Shown piece by piece: positions 5,058-11,884 of a stretch of DNA of 14,421 nucleotides (position 1 is its first letter; each line of letters starts with the position of its first letter). The notes beneath the pieces are model-generated. The model was not told where the DNA came from, made no database searches, and saw only the letters and a program-made list of their open reading frames with translations. The position numbers and the translations under genes are program-made. This DNA is from JBOFCO01 sp051646105 (lineage in GTDB: Bacteria; Pseudomonadota; Alphaproteobacteria; Rhodobacterales; Rhodobacteraceae): NCBI GenBank assembly GCA_051646105.1, contig JBOFCO010000202.1, positions 1-14,421 of the forward strand, read 5' to 3'.

Positions 5058-6593
5058 ATGTTTCGCCCGAGTCTGCTTTCTGTCTGTCTTTCTGCATTGG
5101 CATTCGGCACGGCCAATGCAGAACCGCTGGACGACCGGCATCTTTCCGTAATCGCACGTACGGATGCCGAAGCGGCGCGGATAGCCGCGATCCTTGCCCC
5201 GCCGGATGATTTCACCAAGGCGGAAAGTTTCGAGGCGAAATCGGGTGGGGCGGCCTCCGTTCGGGCGCGGACCAACGCCGATGCCTTTTCCCAGCCTTCG
5301 GGCAACATGCCCTTTGCGCGGGAAATGGATTTCAAGCTGGGCAATGCCCTGTTCCGCAAAACATGGGTCGCCTCGCCCGCCTCTACGCTGGCATCGGACG
5401 GGCTGGGACCGCTGTACAATGCTCGGGCCTGCCAGGATTGCCACCTGAAGGATGGTCGCGGGCATTCGCCTGATGGCCCTGATGATGGACGTGTGTCGAT
5501 GTTCCTGCGGCTGTCGGTGCCGGCAGACGGGGCGAAACCTGTCGTGGATGTGGCGGGGATCGAGCACTGGCTCGCCACCCGACCGGATCCCGTCTATGGC
5601 GGGCAGTTGCAGGATCTGGCAGCGCCTGGCCAGACTGCCGAAGGCAAGATGGGTGTGATATATGAAGAGATTGCAGTCACGCTTTCAGATGGAACTTTCG
5701 TTTCCTTGCGTAACCCGACGTATAGCATTGAAAATCCTGGTTACGGTGCACCCGATCCCCATCTGATGATTTCCCCGCGCGTGGCGCCGCAGATGATCGG
5801 ACTGGGCCTGCTGGAGGCAATACCCGTTGCCGACATCGTTTCCCGCGAAGACCCCGAGGATGCGGATGGCGACGGCATTTCCGGTCGCGTCCAGATCGTG
5901 CCCAGTCTGGAATTCGGTGTGCCGATGCTGGGCCGTTTCGGGCTTAAGGCGGGCGCGGCGACCGTGAAGGAACAGTCGGCATCGGCTTTTGCCGGGGACA
6001 TGGGGCTTTCGACCCCGTTGCATCCCGATCCCTGGGGGGAATGTTCGGAAACGCAGATCGATTGCCGGGCCGCCCGCCATGGACAGGAAGATGGGATCCG
6101 CGACGGGCTGGAGGTTGATGCAAACAGCCTTGATCTTGTGACCTTCTATTCGCGCAACCTTGGTGTTCCCGAAAGGCGGAACATCGACGATCCGCAGGTG
6201 CTGCTTGGCAAGGAACAGTTTCATGCCCTGAATTGTACCGGCTGCCATACGCCGAAATTCGTCACCCATCGGCTGAAAGGCCAGCCAGAGCAAAGCTTTC
6301 AACTGATCTGGCCCTATACCGACCTGCTGTTGCATGACATGGGCGAAGGACTGGCAGACCACCGCCCCGAGGGCCGGGCCACGGGCAACGAATGGAAAAC
6401 GCCGCCGCTCTGGGGCATCGGGATGACGGCGCGGGTTTCGGGGCATACGCAATTCCTGCATGATGGCCGTGCCCGAAACCTGACAGAAGCGATCCTGTGG
6501 CATGGCGGAGAGGCACAGGCGGCCCGCGATGGCTTCGCCCGCCTGTCGTCCGGGGATCGTGCCGCCCTGATCGCCTTTCTGGAGAGCCTTTGA
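5058..6593 (+). CDS. Di-haem c-type oxidoreductase (DUF1111, 'thiol oxidoreductase')
   Basis: 511-residue exported protein of the di-haem oxidoredictase (DUF1111) family, distantly like MauG/cytochrome c peroxidases. A Sec signal peptide covers about residues 1-21 (cleavage after TANA|EP). Two CxxCH haem c sites are present: CQDCH at 125-129 and CTGCH at 393-397. A cysteine pair in GECSETQIDC (C329, C336) is probably a structural disulphide, and DADGDG at 268-273 resembles an EF-hand-type calcium loop. The family recurs beside imelysins in iron-regulated clusters; electron transfer to or from periplasmic iron is an inference. ATGs at 5055 and 5058 are both possible. AGGA at 5048-5051 is spaced better (6 nt) for 5058. 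Its TGA overlaps the next ATG by one base. It needs the cytochrome c maturation machinery, which is not in the window. Confidence 0.9.
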   Translation: MFRPSLLSVCLSALAFGTANAEPLDDRHLSVIARTDAEAARIAAILAPPDDFTKAESFEAKSGGAASVRARTNADAFSQPSGNMPFAREMDFKLGNALFRKTWVASPASTLASDGLGPLYNARACQDCHLKDGRGHSPDGPDDGRVSMFLRLSVPADGAKPVVDVAGIEHWLATRPDPVYGGQLQDLAAPGQTAEGKMGVIYEEIAVTLSDGTFVSLRNPTYSIENPGYGAPDPHLMISPRVAPQMIGLGLLEAIPVADIVSREDPEDADGDGISGRVQIVPSLEFGVPMLGRFGLKAGAATVKEQSASAFAGDMGLSTPLHPDPWGECSETQIDCRAARHGQEDGIRDGLEVDANSLDLVTFYSRNLGVPERRNIDDPQVLLGKEQFHALNCTGCHTPKFVTHRLKGQPEQSFQLIWPYTDLLLHDMGEGLADHRPEGRATGNEWKTPPLWGIGMTARVSGHTQFLHDGRARNLTEAILWHGGEAQAARDGFARLSSGDRAALIAFLESL

Positions 6594-7570
6594 TGCGTTT
6601 GTCGATTTTCGCCACCATTGCTTTCCTGCTTCTCGCCCTGCCGCTGCGGGCGGATTTTCCCGAAACGGTTCGCGACCATATCCTGCCCGGTTACCTGGTC
6701 TTTGCCGAAGCGACGGCAGAGCTTGACCGGCAGGCGCAGGCCGATTGCGGGGCGGATGCGCTGCGCCCGGCCTTCAACGCGGCATGGGATGGCTGGATGG
6801 GCATCCAGCACATCCGTCTTGGTCCGGTCGAGGTGGACGGGCGGGGGCTGTCCATCGCCTACTGGCCCGATCCGAAGGCGTCCGGTGCACGGGTCCAGCG
6901 CGGGCTGCTGGCTGCCAGTGCCGCTGATCTGGAACCGCAGGCCTTTGCCGAGCTATCGGTCGCGGCGCGGGGTTTTCCGGCACTGGAACGGCTGCTTTTC
7001 CCTTCTGAACCGCTGCCGGGCGATCCCTGCGCCCTGATCCGCGCCACTGCCGCCGATCTGGCCCGCACAGCGGCGACGATAGAAAGAGAGTGGCGGGAAG
7101 GCCATGCCGACAGGCTGCTGACCGCGGGGGAAGCCGGCAATGACCTTTATCTGACCCGGCCCGAGGTGCGGCAGGCCCTGTTCACGCAACTGGCCAGCGG
7201 GCTGGAATTCATCGACGACCAGCGGCTTGGCCGACCCTTGGGCAAGTTCGGGGAACCGCATCCCGAAAAGGCCGAGGCGCGGCTGTCGGGACGTTCGCTG
7301 CGCAATATCATGGTCGCGCTTCAGGCGATGCGCGAAATGGTGGTGACGCTGACACCGGATGCGCCGCGCACCCTTGCGGCCTTTGACCGGGCGATAGAAC
7401 AGGCCCGAACGCTGGATGATCCGGTCTTTGCCGGTGTCTCCGATCCCGAAAGCCGCCTGAAGGTCGAAATCCTTCAGCAGTCGGTGCAGGCGATCCGTCA
7501 GGTTATCCTTGAGGAACTGGCGCCCGAGCTGGATGTGGGCATCGGCTTCAATGCGCAGGACGGGGACTGA
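6593..7570 (+). CDS. Imelysin family protein, short divergent form
   Basis: 325-residue exported imelysin-like protein, clearly smaller than the 419-residue paralogue at the head of the cluster. The signal peptide is residues 1-20 (core IFATIAFLLLALPL, cleavage after RA|DF). The family landmarks are the N-terminal FNAAWDGWMGIQHIRLGP (61-78) and ARGFPALERLLFP (125-137). The latter aligns with the GxHxxE motif but has P129 where the histidine should be, keeping E132; this looks like the usual form of the second imelysin in such clusters rather than damage. Metal binding may therefore differ from the first imelysin, with a role as partner or scaffold. The start codon shares one base with the stop of the di-haem gene (TGATG), so the two are translationally coupled, and the same arrangement links it to the next gene. 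Confidence 0.88.
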   Translation: MRLSIFATIAFLLLALPLRADFPETVRDHILPGYLVFAEATAELDRQAQADCGADALRPAFNAAWDGWMGIQHIRLGPVEVDGRGLSIAYWPDPKASGARVQRGLLAASAADLEPQAFAELSVAARGFPALERLLFPSEPLPGDPCALIRATAADLARTAATIEREWREGHADRLLTAGEAGNDLYLTRPEVRQALFTQLASGLEFIDDQRLGRPLGKFGEPHPEKAEARLSGRSLRNIMVALQAMREMVVTLTPDAPRTLAAFDRAIEQARTLDDPVFAGVSDPESRLKVEILQQSVQAIRQVILEELAPELDVGIGFNAQDGD

Positions 7571-8622
7571 TGGCCACGCGTCGCGGATTTCTGGCCGGAC
7601 TGATCGCCACGGCCCTGCCGCGCCCGGTCTGGGCGGATGTCGGCAACCCGGCATATCTTGCCGCCGGAAAGCACGGTGATGGCTTTGCCCTGCACGGGTT
7701 GTCTGCGGCGGGGGAAAGCCTGTTCCATATCCCCCTGCCCGCACGGGGTCACGCCGCCGCTGCCCATCCGGAACGGCCGGAAGTGGTGGCCTTTGCCCGC
7801 CGCCCCGGCACCTTCGCCTTTGTCATAGATTGCATGACCGGCGTGGTGCGTCACCGGCTGACCCCGCCCGAAGGCCGCCAGTTCAACGGTCATGGCGCGT
7901 TTTTGCCCGATGGCGCGCTGCTGATGACGTCGGAGGTAGTGGCGGAAACCTCTGAAGGTCGCGTCGGATTGTGGTCTGTTCCGGGCTATCGCCGCATCGG
8001 GGAATGGGCATCGGGTGGTATTGGCCCGCATGAAATCCGCTGGCTGCCGGGGAAGGGGCTGGTTGTGGCCAATGGCGGTATCGCCACCGATCCGAAGGAC
8101 CGCACGAAGCTGAATATCGAAGCCATGCGCCCGAACCTGACCCTGCTGGGCAGCGACGGGCGCATTGCGGACACTGCGGAACTGCCTGCCGAACTGCACC
8201 AGAACTCGATCCGGCACCTTGCCCTGATACCGGCTGGCGGTGTCGCCTTTGCCATGCAGTGGGAGGGCGATCCGTCCGAAACCGTGCCACAACTCGGCCT
8301 GTGGCGGCCCGGCAGCACGCCCGTCCTGTGCCCGCCGAGGGATCAGGACGTCTTGGCGATGAAGGGTTATGCGGGCTCAATCGCGGCATCGGGCGGCATG
8401 ATTGCGCTGACCTCGCCGCCCGGCGGGGTAGTGATGCTCTTTGACAATGACGGTATTCAGCTTGCCCGCCACGACCGCGCCGACCTGTCCGGTGTGGCGC
8501 CTGCCGGTGACGGTTTCCTGTTGACGGACGGGCTTGGCGCGGTCTGGGGCTGCGGTGCCAGGGGGCTGCGACCGCTTTCGCGGCACGACATGGCATGGGA
8601 CAACCATCTGGTCGTGATCTGA
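7570..8622 (+). CDS. DUF1513 domain-containing protein, Tat-exported
   Basis: 350-residue protein of the DUF1513 family, a regular companion of imelysin and di-haem proteins; function undefined. The N-terminus carries a twin-arginine signal, TRRGFLAGL (residues 3-11), with probable cleavage after PVWA (residue 22), so it is likely exported folded, unlike the Sec-type partners. The rest is rich in repeated beta-strand-like blocks with Gly/Asp turns (for example FNGHGAFLPDGALLMTSE, GIGPHEIRWLPGKGLVVANGG), consistent with a beta-propeller fold; this fold is my inference from pattern. Several conserved-looking histidines and an NGH and an HEI motif could hold a metal. The start overlaps the upstream stop by one base. 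It is the last gene of the iron cluster, followed by a 79-nt gap with a small hairpin. Confidence 0.88.
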   Translation: MATRRGFLAGLIATALPRPVWADVGNPAYLAAGKHGDGFALHGLSAAGESLFHIPLPARGHAAAAHPERPEVVAFARRPGTFAFVIDCMTGVVRHRLTPPEGRQFNGHGAFLPDGALLMTSEVVAETSEGRVGLWSVPGYRRIGEWASGGIGPHEIRWLPGKGLVVANGGIATDPKDRTKLNIEAMRPNLTLLGSDGRIADTAELPAELHQNSIRHLALIPAGGVAFAMQWEGDPSETVPQLGLWRPGSTPVLCPPRDQDVLAMKGYAGSIAASGGMIALTSPPGGVVMLFDNDGIQLARHDRADLSGVAPAGDGFLLTDGLGAVWGCGARGLRPLSRHDMAWDNHLVVI

Positions 8623-8624
8623 CG

Positions 8625-8644
8625 GTAAGCCGCTTTCGGCTTGC
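8625..8644 (+). terminator. Weak candidate terminator after DUF1513
   Basis: Stem AAGCCG (8627-8632) pairs with CGGCTT (8637-8642) around CTTT, and can be extended by a G-T and a G-C pair to 8625/8644. It begins 2 nt after the stop of the iron cluster. There is no T-run, so efficient intrinsic termination is uncertain; GC-rich alphaproteobacterial terminators often lack one. Confidence 0.35.
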
Positions 8645-8701
8645 GACGCGGCTGTGGCCCGATAGGGTAACGGTCGAACCCCAACAGATGGCGACAAATC
8701 C

Positions 8702-9199
8702 ATGCAAAACATGATCCTGCCCCCGCTTGACCGCGCGCTTTCGGCCCTGTCCGGACTGCTGGAAAAGGCCGAAAACCATATTCAGACGCGCAACATAAAG
8801 CCCGAGGCGCTGCTGAGTTTCCGCCTGTTTCCCGACATGTTCGACTTTACCCGGCAGGTACAGTTGACCTGTGATTTCAGTGCCCGCGCGGCGGCGCGGC
8901 TGGCCGGGGTGGATGTGCCCGCGTTCCCCGATACCGAAACGAACTTTGCGGAACTGCGCGCCCGCGTCGACCGGGCGCGGGCCTTTGTCGCCTCGGTCCC
9001 CCAACAGGGATTTGCCGAGGCGGAGAGCCGCGCGATCACGATCAAGATGCGCGGGCAGGATGTAACGATGACCGGGCTGGAATACTGGACGCTCTATTCC
9101 CTGCCGCAGATATATTTTCACCTGACGACGGCCTATGACATCCTGCGACACAACGGCGTCGAATTGGGCAAGCGCGATTACATGGGGGTCGGTGCATGA
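8702..9199 (+). CDS. DUF1993 family protein (DinB-like fold)
   Basis: 165-residue cytoplasmic protein with no signal peptide, matching the DUF1993 family: opening PLDRALSALSGLLEKAE (residues 7-23), then the characteristic SFRLFPDMFDFTRQVQLTCDFSARAAARLAG (40-69), and a C-terminal block LEYWTLYSLPQIYFHLTTAYDILRHNGV. The family is related to DinB/YfiT-type four-helix proteins, often thought to bind a metal or a small thiol, but no reaction is known. H146 within YFHLTTAYDILRHNG is of the type used as metal ligand in DinB-like proteins. The ribosome binding site before ATG 8702 is poor; ATG 8711 is an alternative. Its stop overlaps the next start by 4 nt (ATGA), so it is probably coupled to the hydrolase. 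Confidence 0.85.
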   Translation: MQNMILPPLDRALSALSGLLEKAENHIQTRNIKPEALLSFRLFPDMFDFTRQVQLTCDFSARAAARLAGVDVPAFPDTETNFAELRARVDRARAFVASVPQQGFAEAESRAITIKMRGQDVTMTGLEYWTLYSLPQIYFHLTTAYDILRHNGVELGKRDYMGVGA

Positions 9200-9741
9200 C
9201 CACGGCCCTGCTTGTCATCGACATGCAGCAAGGCATGGCCGATCGCATTGCCGCTGGCCGTCAACCGGTCAACCCCGGTGCGATTGCTAAGATGTCAGCC
9301 CTGATGGCACGGTTCCGGGCCGCAGGACTGCCTGTCGTGCATGTGCACCATGACGATGCCGATCCCGCTTCGCCGTTTCGCCGCGATGCGCCGGGCGGTG
9401 GCACCATGCCCGAAACGGCCCCCGTGACGGGGGAAGAGGTGGTGTGGAAACGCGGCTCCTCAGGCTTTGCCGGGACAGGGCTGGAGAGGGCGTTGCGTAC
9501 CAAGGGTATCGATACACTGGCCATTATCGGCGCTGTCGCCGGGTTTTGCGTGACCAGCACGGTTCGGGCGGCATCCGATCTGGGGTTCCGCGTTCTGTTG
9601 CCGCAGGACGCACTGCTGGGCTTTGACCTGCCTGCCCATGATGGTGGCCGGATCGATGCCGAAACCGTGCACCGGGTGACGCTTTCGCTGCTCGGCGCGG
9701 ATTTCGCTACCATCCTGCGCGCCGCCGACCTGCCACGCTGA
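9196..9741 (+). CDS. Isochorismatase-family cysteine hydrolase
   Basis: 181-residue single-domain cytoplasmic hydrolase of the isochorismatase-like superfamily (nicotinamidases, isochorismatases, ureidoacrylate and other amidohydrolases). The catalytic triad is evident: D9 in LLVIDMQQGM, K85 in VVWKRGSSGF, and C118 in GAVAGFCVTSTVRAASDLGF, the latter with the family's small-residue cis-peptide segment before it. The SSGF after the lysine resembles the 'S-A-F' segment of amidohydrolase relatives. The substrate cannot be told; the nicotinamidase metal site (DxH) is not clear here, although HVHHDD (49-54) is close to the equivalent position. The start overlaps the DUF1993 stop by 4 nt. No siderophore genes are nearby, so a role in isochorismate metabolism is unlikely. 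Confidence 0.9.
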   Translation: MTTALLVIDMQQGMADRIAAGRQPVNPGAIAKMSALMARFRAAGLPVVHVHHDDADPASPFRRDAPGGGTMPETAPVTGEEVVWKRGSSGFAGTGLERALRTKGIDTLAIIGAVAGFCVTSTVRAASDLGFRVLLPQDALLGFDLPAHDGGRIDAETVHRVTLSLLGADFATILRAADLPR

Positions 9742-9811
9742 TCGGTTCACCCTTGCCCCGGATTTCCTGACGGTTACTCTGTTTGCATGGTGGCGCTAAC
9801 AGGGGGTGGCA

Positions 9812-11233
9812 ATGTCAGATACGGCAGGGGCAAGGATCGGGCTGATCGGGCTTGGCACGATGGGCGCGGCGCTGGCGATGAACATTGCCGATCACGGCTT
9901 TCCGGTCGCGGTGTATAACCGCACCACCTCTGTCACCGGAGAGTTTCTGGAAGCCGCCGGGGCGTTGCGCCCCCGCCTGATCGGGACGGAAACACTGAGC
10001 TCTTTCGTGGCTAGTCTCGGCAGCCCCCGTGCCGTCATCATCATGGTAAACGCGGGCGCGCCGGTCGATGCGGTGATTGCCGATCTGCTGCCGCATCTCG
10101 ACAAGGGTGATCTGATCATCGATGCGGGCAATGCCGACTTCAACGATACGCGCAGGCGAGAGGCGGCGCTTGCCGCGCAGGGTTTCGATTTCATCGGCAT
10201 GGGCGTGTCGGGCGGCGAGGAAGGCGCGCGTCATGGCCCAGCGGTCATGGCGGGCGGGCCTGCGGCCAGCTATGAGCGTATCCGCGACATCATCGAGGCG
10301 ATCGCCGCCAAGTATCAGGGCAACCCATGCGCCGCCCACTGCGGGCCTGACGGAGCCGGGCATTTCGTAAAGACCGTGCACAACGGCATCGAATATGGCG
10401 ACATGCAGATGATCGCCGAAATCTGGGGTCTGCTGCGGGATGGGGCGGGAATGACACCCGCTGACGCCGGGGCGATGTTCGCGCGTTGGGATCAGGGGCC
10501 GCTGAAATCCTATCTTATTGAAATATCTGGAAAGGTTCTGGCCGCGACTGATCCGGAAAGCGGCCGCCCGATGGTTGATCTGATCGAAGATCGCGCGGGC
10601 CAGAAAGGCACGGGGCGCTGGACGCTGATCGAGGCGCTGCGCATGGGCCAGTCCGCCACCACCATCGAGGCCGCGGTGGCGGCGCGGTCGTTTTCGTCGA
10701 TGAAACCGGTCCGCAAGGTGGGGGAGGCGATCTTTGGCCTGCCCGCGCCCGCCGATATGCCGAAGGAGGCGGAGCTTGAGGCGGGGCTGCTCGCCGCCAA
10801 GATCGTCGCCTATTCGCAGGGGCTGACATTGCTGGCGGCGGCGTCGGACGAATTCAAATGGAACCTCAACCTGTCGCGGATCGCGGAAATCTGGCGCGCG
10901 GGCTGCATCATCCGGTCTGCGTTGCTTGACGACATTTCCCGCGCTGTGGCGGCGGGATTGCCCGAGGGGCAGCTGATCTTTGCACCCGCCTTTGCCAAAA
11001 GGTTAAAGACAGGCATTCCTGCGTTGCGCCGGGTGGTGGCCGCCGCGGCGCTTGGTGGCCACGCCGCCCCCGCGCTTTCGGCTGCGCTCTCTTTCTTCGA
11101 TCAGATGGCGCGCGCGCGCGGCACTGCCGATCTGATTCAGGGCCAGCGCGATTTCTTCGGTGCCCATGGGTTCGAGCGCACGGACAGGCCCGGCAAGGAT
11201 TTCCACGGCCCCTGGGCGATGGCGAAGGGATAG
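9812..11233 (+). CDS. gndA: 6-phosphogluconate dehydrogenase, decarboxylating, NADP-dependent
   Basis: 473-residue enzyme of the oxidative pentose phosphate pathway, converting 6-phosphogluconate to ribulose 5-phosphate, CO2 and NADPH. The Rossmann motif GLGTMG is at 13-18, and N36-R37-T38 at the end of the second strand is the usual signature for NADP preference. The substrate-site segments are IGMGVSGGEEGARHGP (128-143) and GAGHFVKTVHNGIEYGDMQ (181-199), which holds the catalytic K187 and E194. The C-terminus has the expected GCIIRS and QRDFFGAHGFERTD blocks. Length and order fit the long 6PGDH type of E. coli Gnd. A GTG at 9806 is in frame, but ATG 9812 follows a G-rich ribosome binding site at proper spacing. 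It lies 70 nt after the hydrolase and 6 nt before the DUF1345 gene; no zwf or pgl is in the window. Confidence 0.96.
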   Translation: MSDTAGARIGLIGLGTMGAALAMNIADHGFPVAVYNRTTSVTGEFLEAAGALRPRLIGTETLSSFVASLGSPRAVIIMVNAGAPVDAVIADLLPHLDKGDLIIDAGNADFNDTRRREAALAAQGFDFIGMGVSGGEEGARHGPAVMAGGPAASYERIRDIIEAIAAKYQGNPCAAHCGPDGAGHFVKTVHNGIEYGDMQMIAEIWGLLRDGAGMTPADAGAMFARWDQGPLKSYLIEISGKVLAATDPESGRPMVDLIEDRAGQKGTGRWTLIEALRMGQSATTIEAAVAARSFSSMKPVRKVGEAIFGLPAPADMPKEAELEAGLLAAKIVAYSQGLTLLAAASDEFKWNLNLSRIAEIWRAGCIIRSALLDDISRAVAAGLPEGQLIFAPAFAKRLKTGIPALRRVVAAAALGGHAAPALSAALSFFDQMARARGTADLIQGQRDFFGAHGFERTDRPGKDFHGPWAMAKG

Positions 11234-11239
11234 TCGCAC

Positions 11240-11881
11240 GTGCGCCGGTTGCCGCATCCGCGTTTCCTGCTGTTTCTGGCGGTGTTTCTTTGCACGGCCA
11301 TGCTTCTCTCCTTGCGGCTTGATCCGGCAAAGGCCGTGGTTCTGGGCTTTGATGCTGGCGCGCTGGCATTCGTGCTCAGCACCCTGCCGCTGCTGCGGGA
11401 ATCCGATCCGCATGCCAACCGGGCGAGGGCGCAACGGGACGACGGCGGCCGCGGTGCCCTGCTGATGGTCACTCTGGGCACACTGGTCATCGTGGCGATG
11501 TCGCTGGGTCAGGTGATCGTAAATACCAACACGCCATCTACCTTCGGTGTGCTGACGGAACTGGGAACGGTCCTGCTGGCATGGCTGTTCGTCAATCTGG
11601 TCTATGCGTTTCACTATGCCCACCTTTTTTATGACCAAGTGTCCGGCCCCATTGCCGAAGCCGCCGACAAAAGGGGGCTGGACTTTCCCGGCACGGATAC
11701 GCCGGTCTTTTCTGACTTCTGCTATTTTTCCTTTGTGATCGGCATGACCAGCCAGGTTTCAGACGTCACAATATCATCCCCGTCACTGCGACGAACGGCA
11801 CTGGTGCAGGGCCTGATCTTCTATGTGTTCAACTTTGGCGTGATCGCGCTGACCATCAACATGCTGGCTTCGCTGTTCTGA
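11240..11881 (+). CDS. DUF1345 domain-containing inner-membrane protein
   Basis: 213-residue integral membrane protein of the DUF1345 family; no function is known. Hydrophobic segments lie at about 9-26, 32-52, 73-93, 102-124, 158-171 and 188-210. The family's diagnostic block is SDFCYFSFVIGMTSQVSDVTISSPSLRR (158-185), followed by FNFGVIALTINMLASLF at the C-terminus; the loop 53-72 is charged and hydrophilic. The start is GTG at 11240, with AAGGGA 9 nt upstream; no ATG near the start is in frame. The gene begins 6 nt after gndA and is therefore probably co-transcribed with it, but no functional link is known. It converges on hrpB with only 3 nt between the stop codons. Confidence 0.88.
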   Translation: MRRLPHPRFLLFLAVFLCTAMLLSLRLDPAKAVVLGFDAGALAFVLSTLPLLRESDPHANRARAQRDDGGRGALLMVTLGTLVIVAMSLGQVIVNTNTPSTFGVLTELGTVLLAWLFVNLVYAFHYAHLFYDQVSGPIAEAADKRGLDFPGTDTPVFSDFCYFSFVIGMTSQVSDVTISSPSLRRTALVQGLIFYVFNFGVIALTINMLASLF

Positions 11882-11884
11882 GGG

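Noticed and set aside
9196..9741. Nicotinamidase (PncA) as a specific name for the cysteine hydrolase.
   Set aside because: The triad is shared by many amidohydrolases, and the DxH metal site of nicotinamidases is not clearly present.
9742..9811. TTGCCC followed 17 bp later by ACTCTG as a sigma-70 promoter for gndA.
   Set aside because: The -10 element matches TATAAT poorly, and such matches are frequent by chance; a promoter may exist here but I cannot point to it.
9854..9870. TTGGCACGATGGGCGC inside gndA resembles the -24 half of a sigma-54 promoter.
   Set aside because: The -12 TTGC element is absent at the required spacing, and the bases encode the conserved GLGTMG motif.
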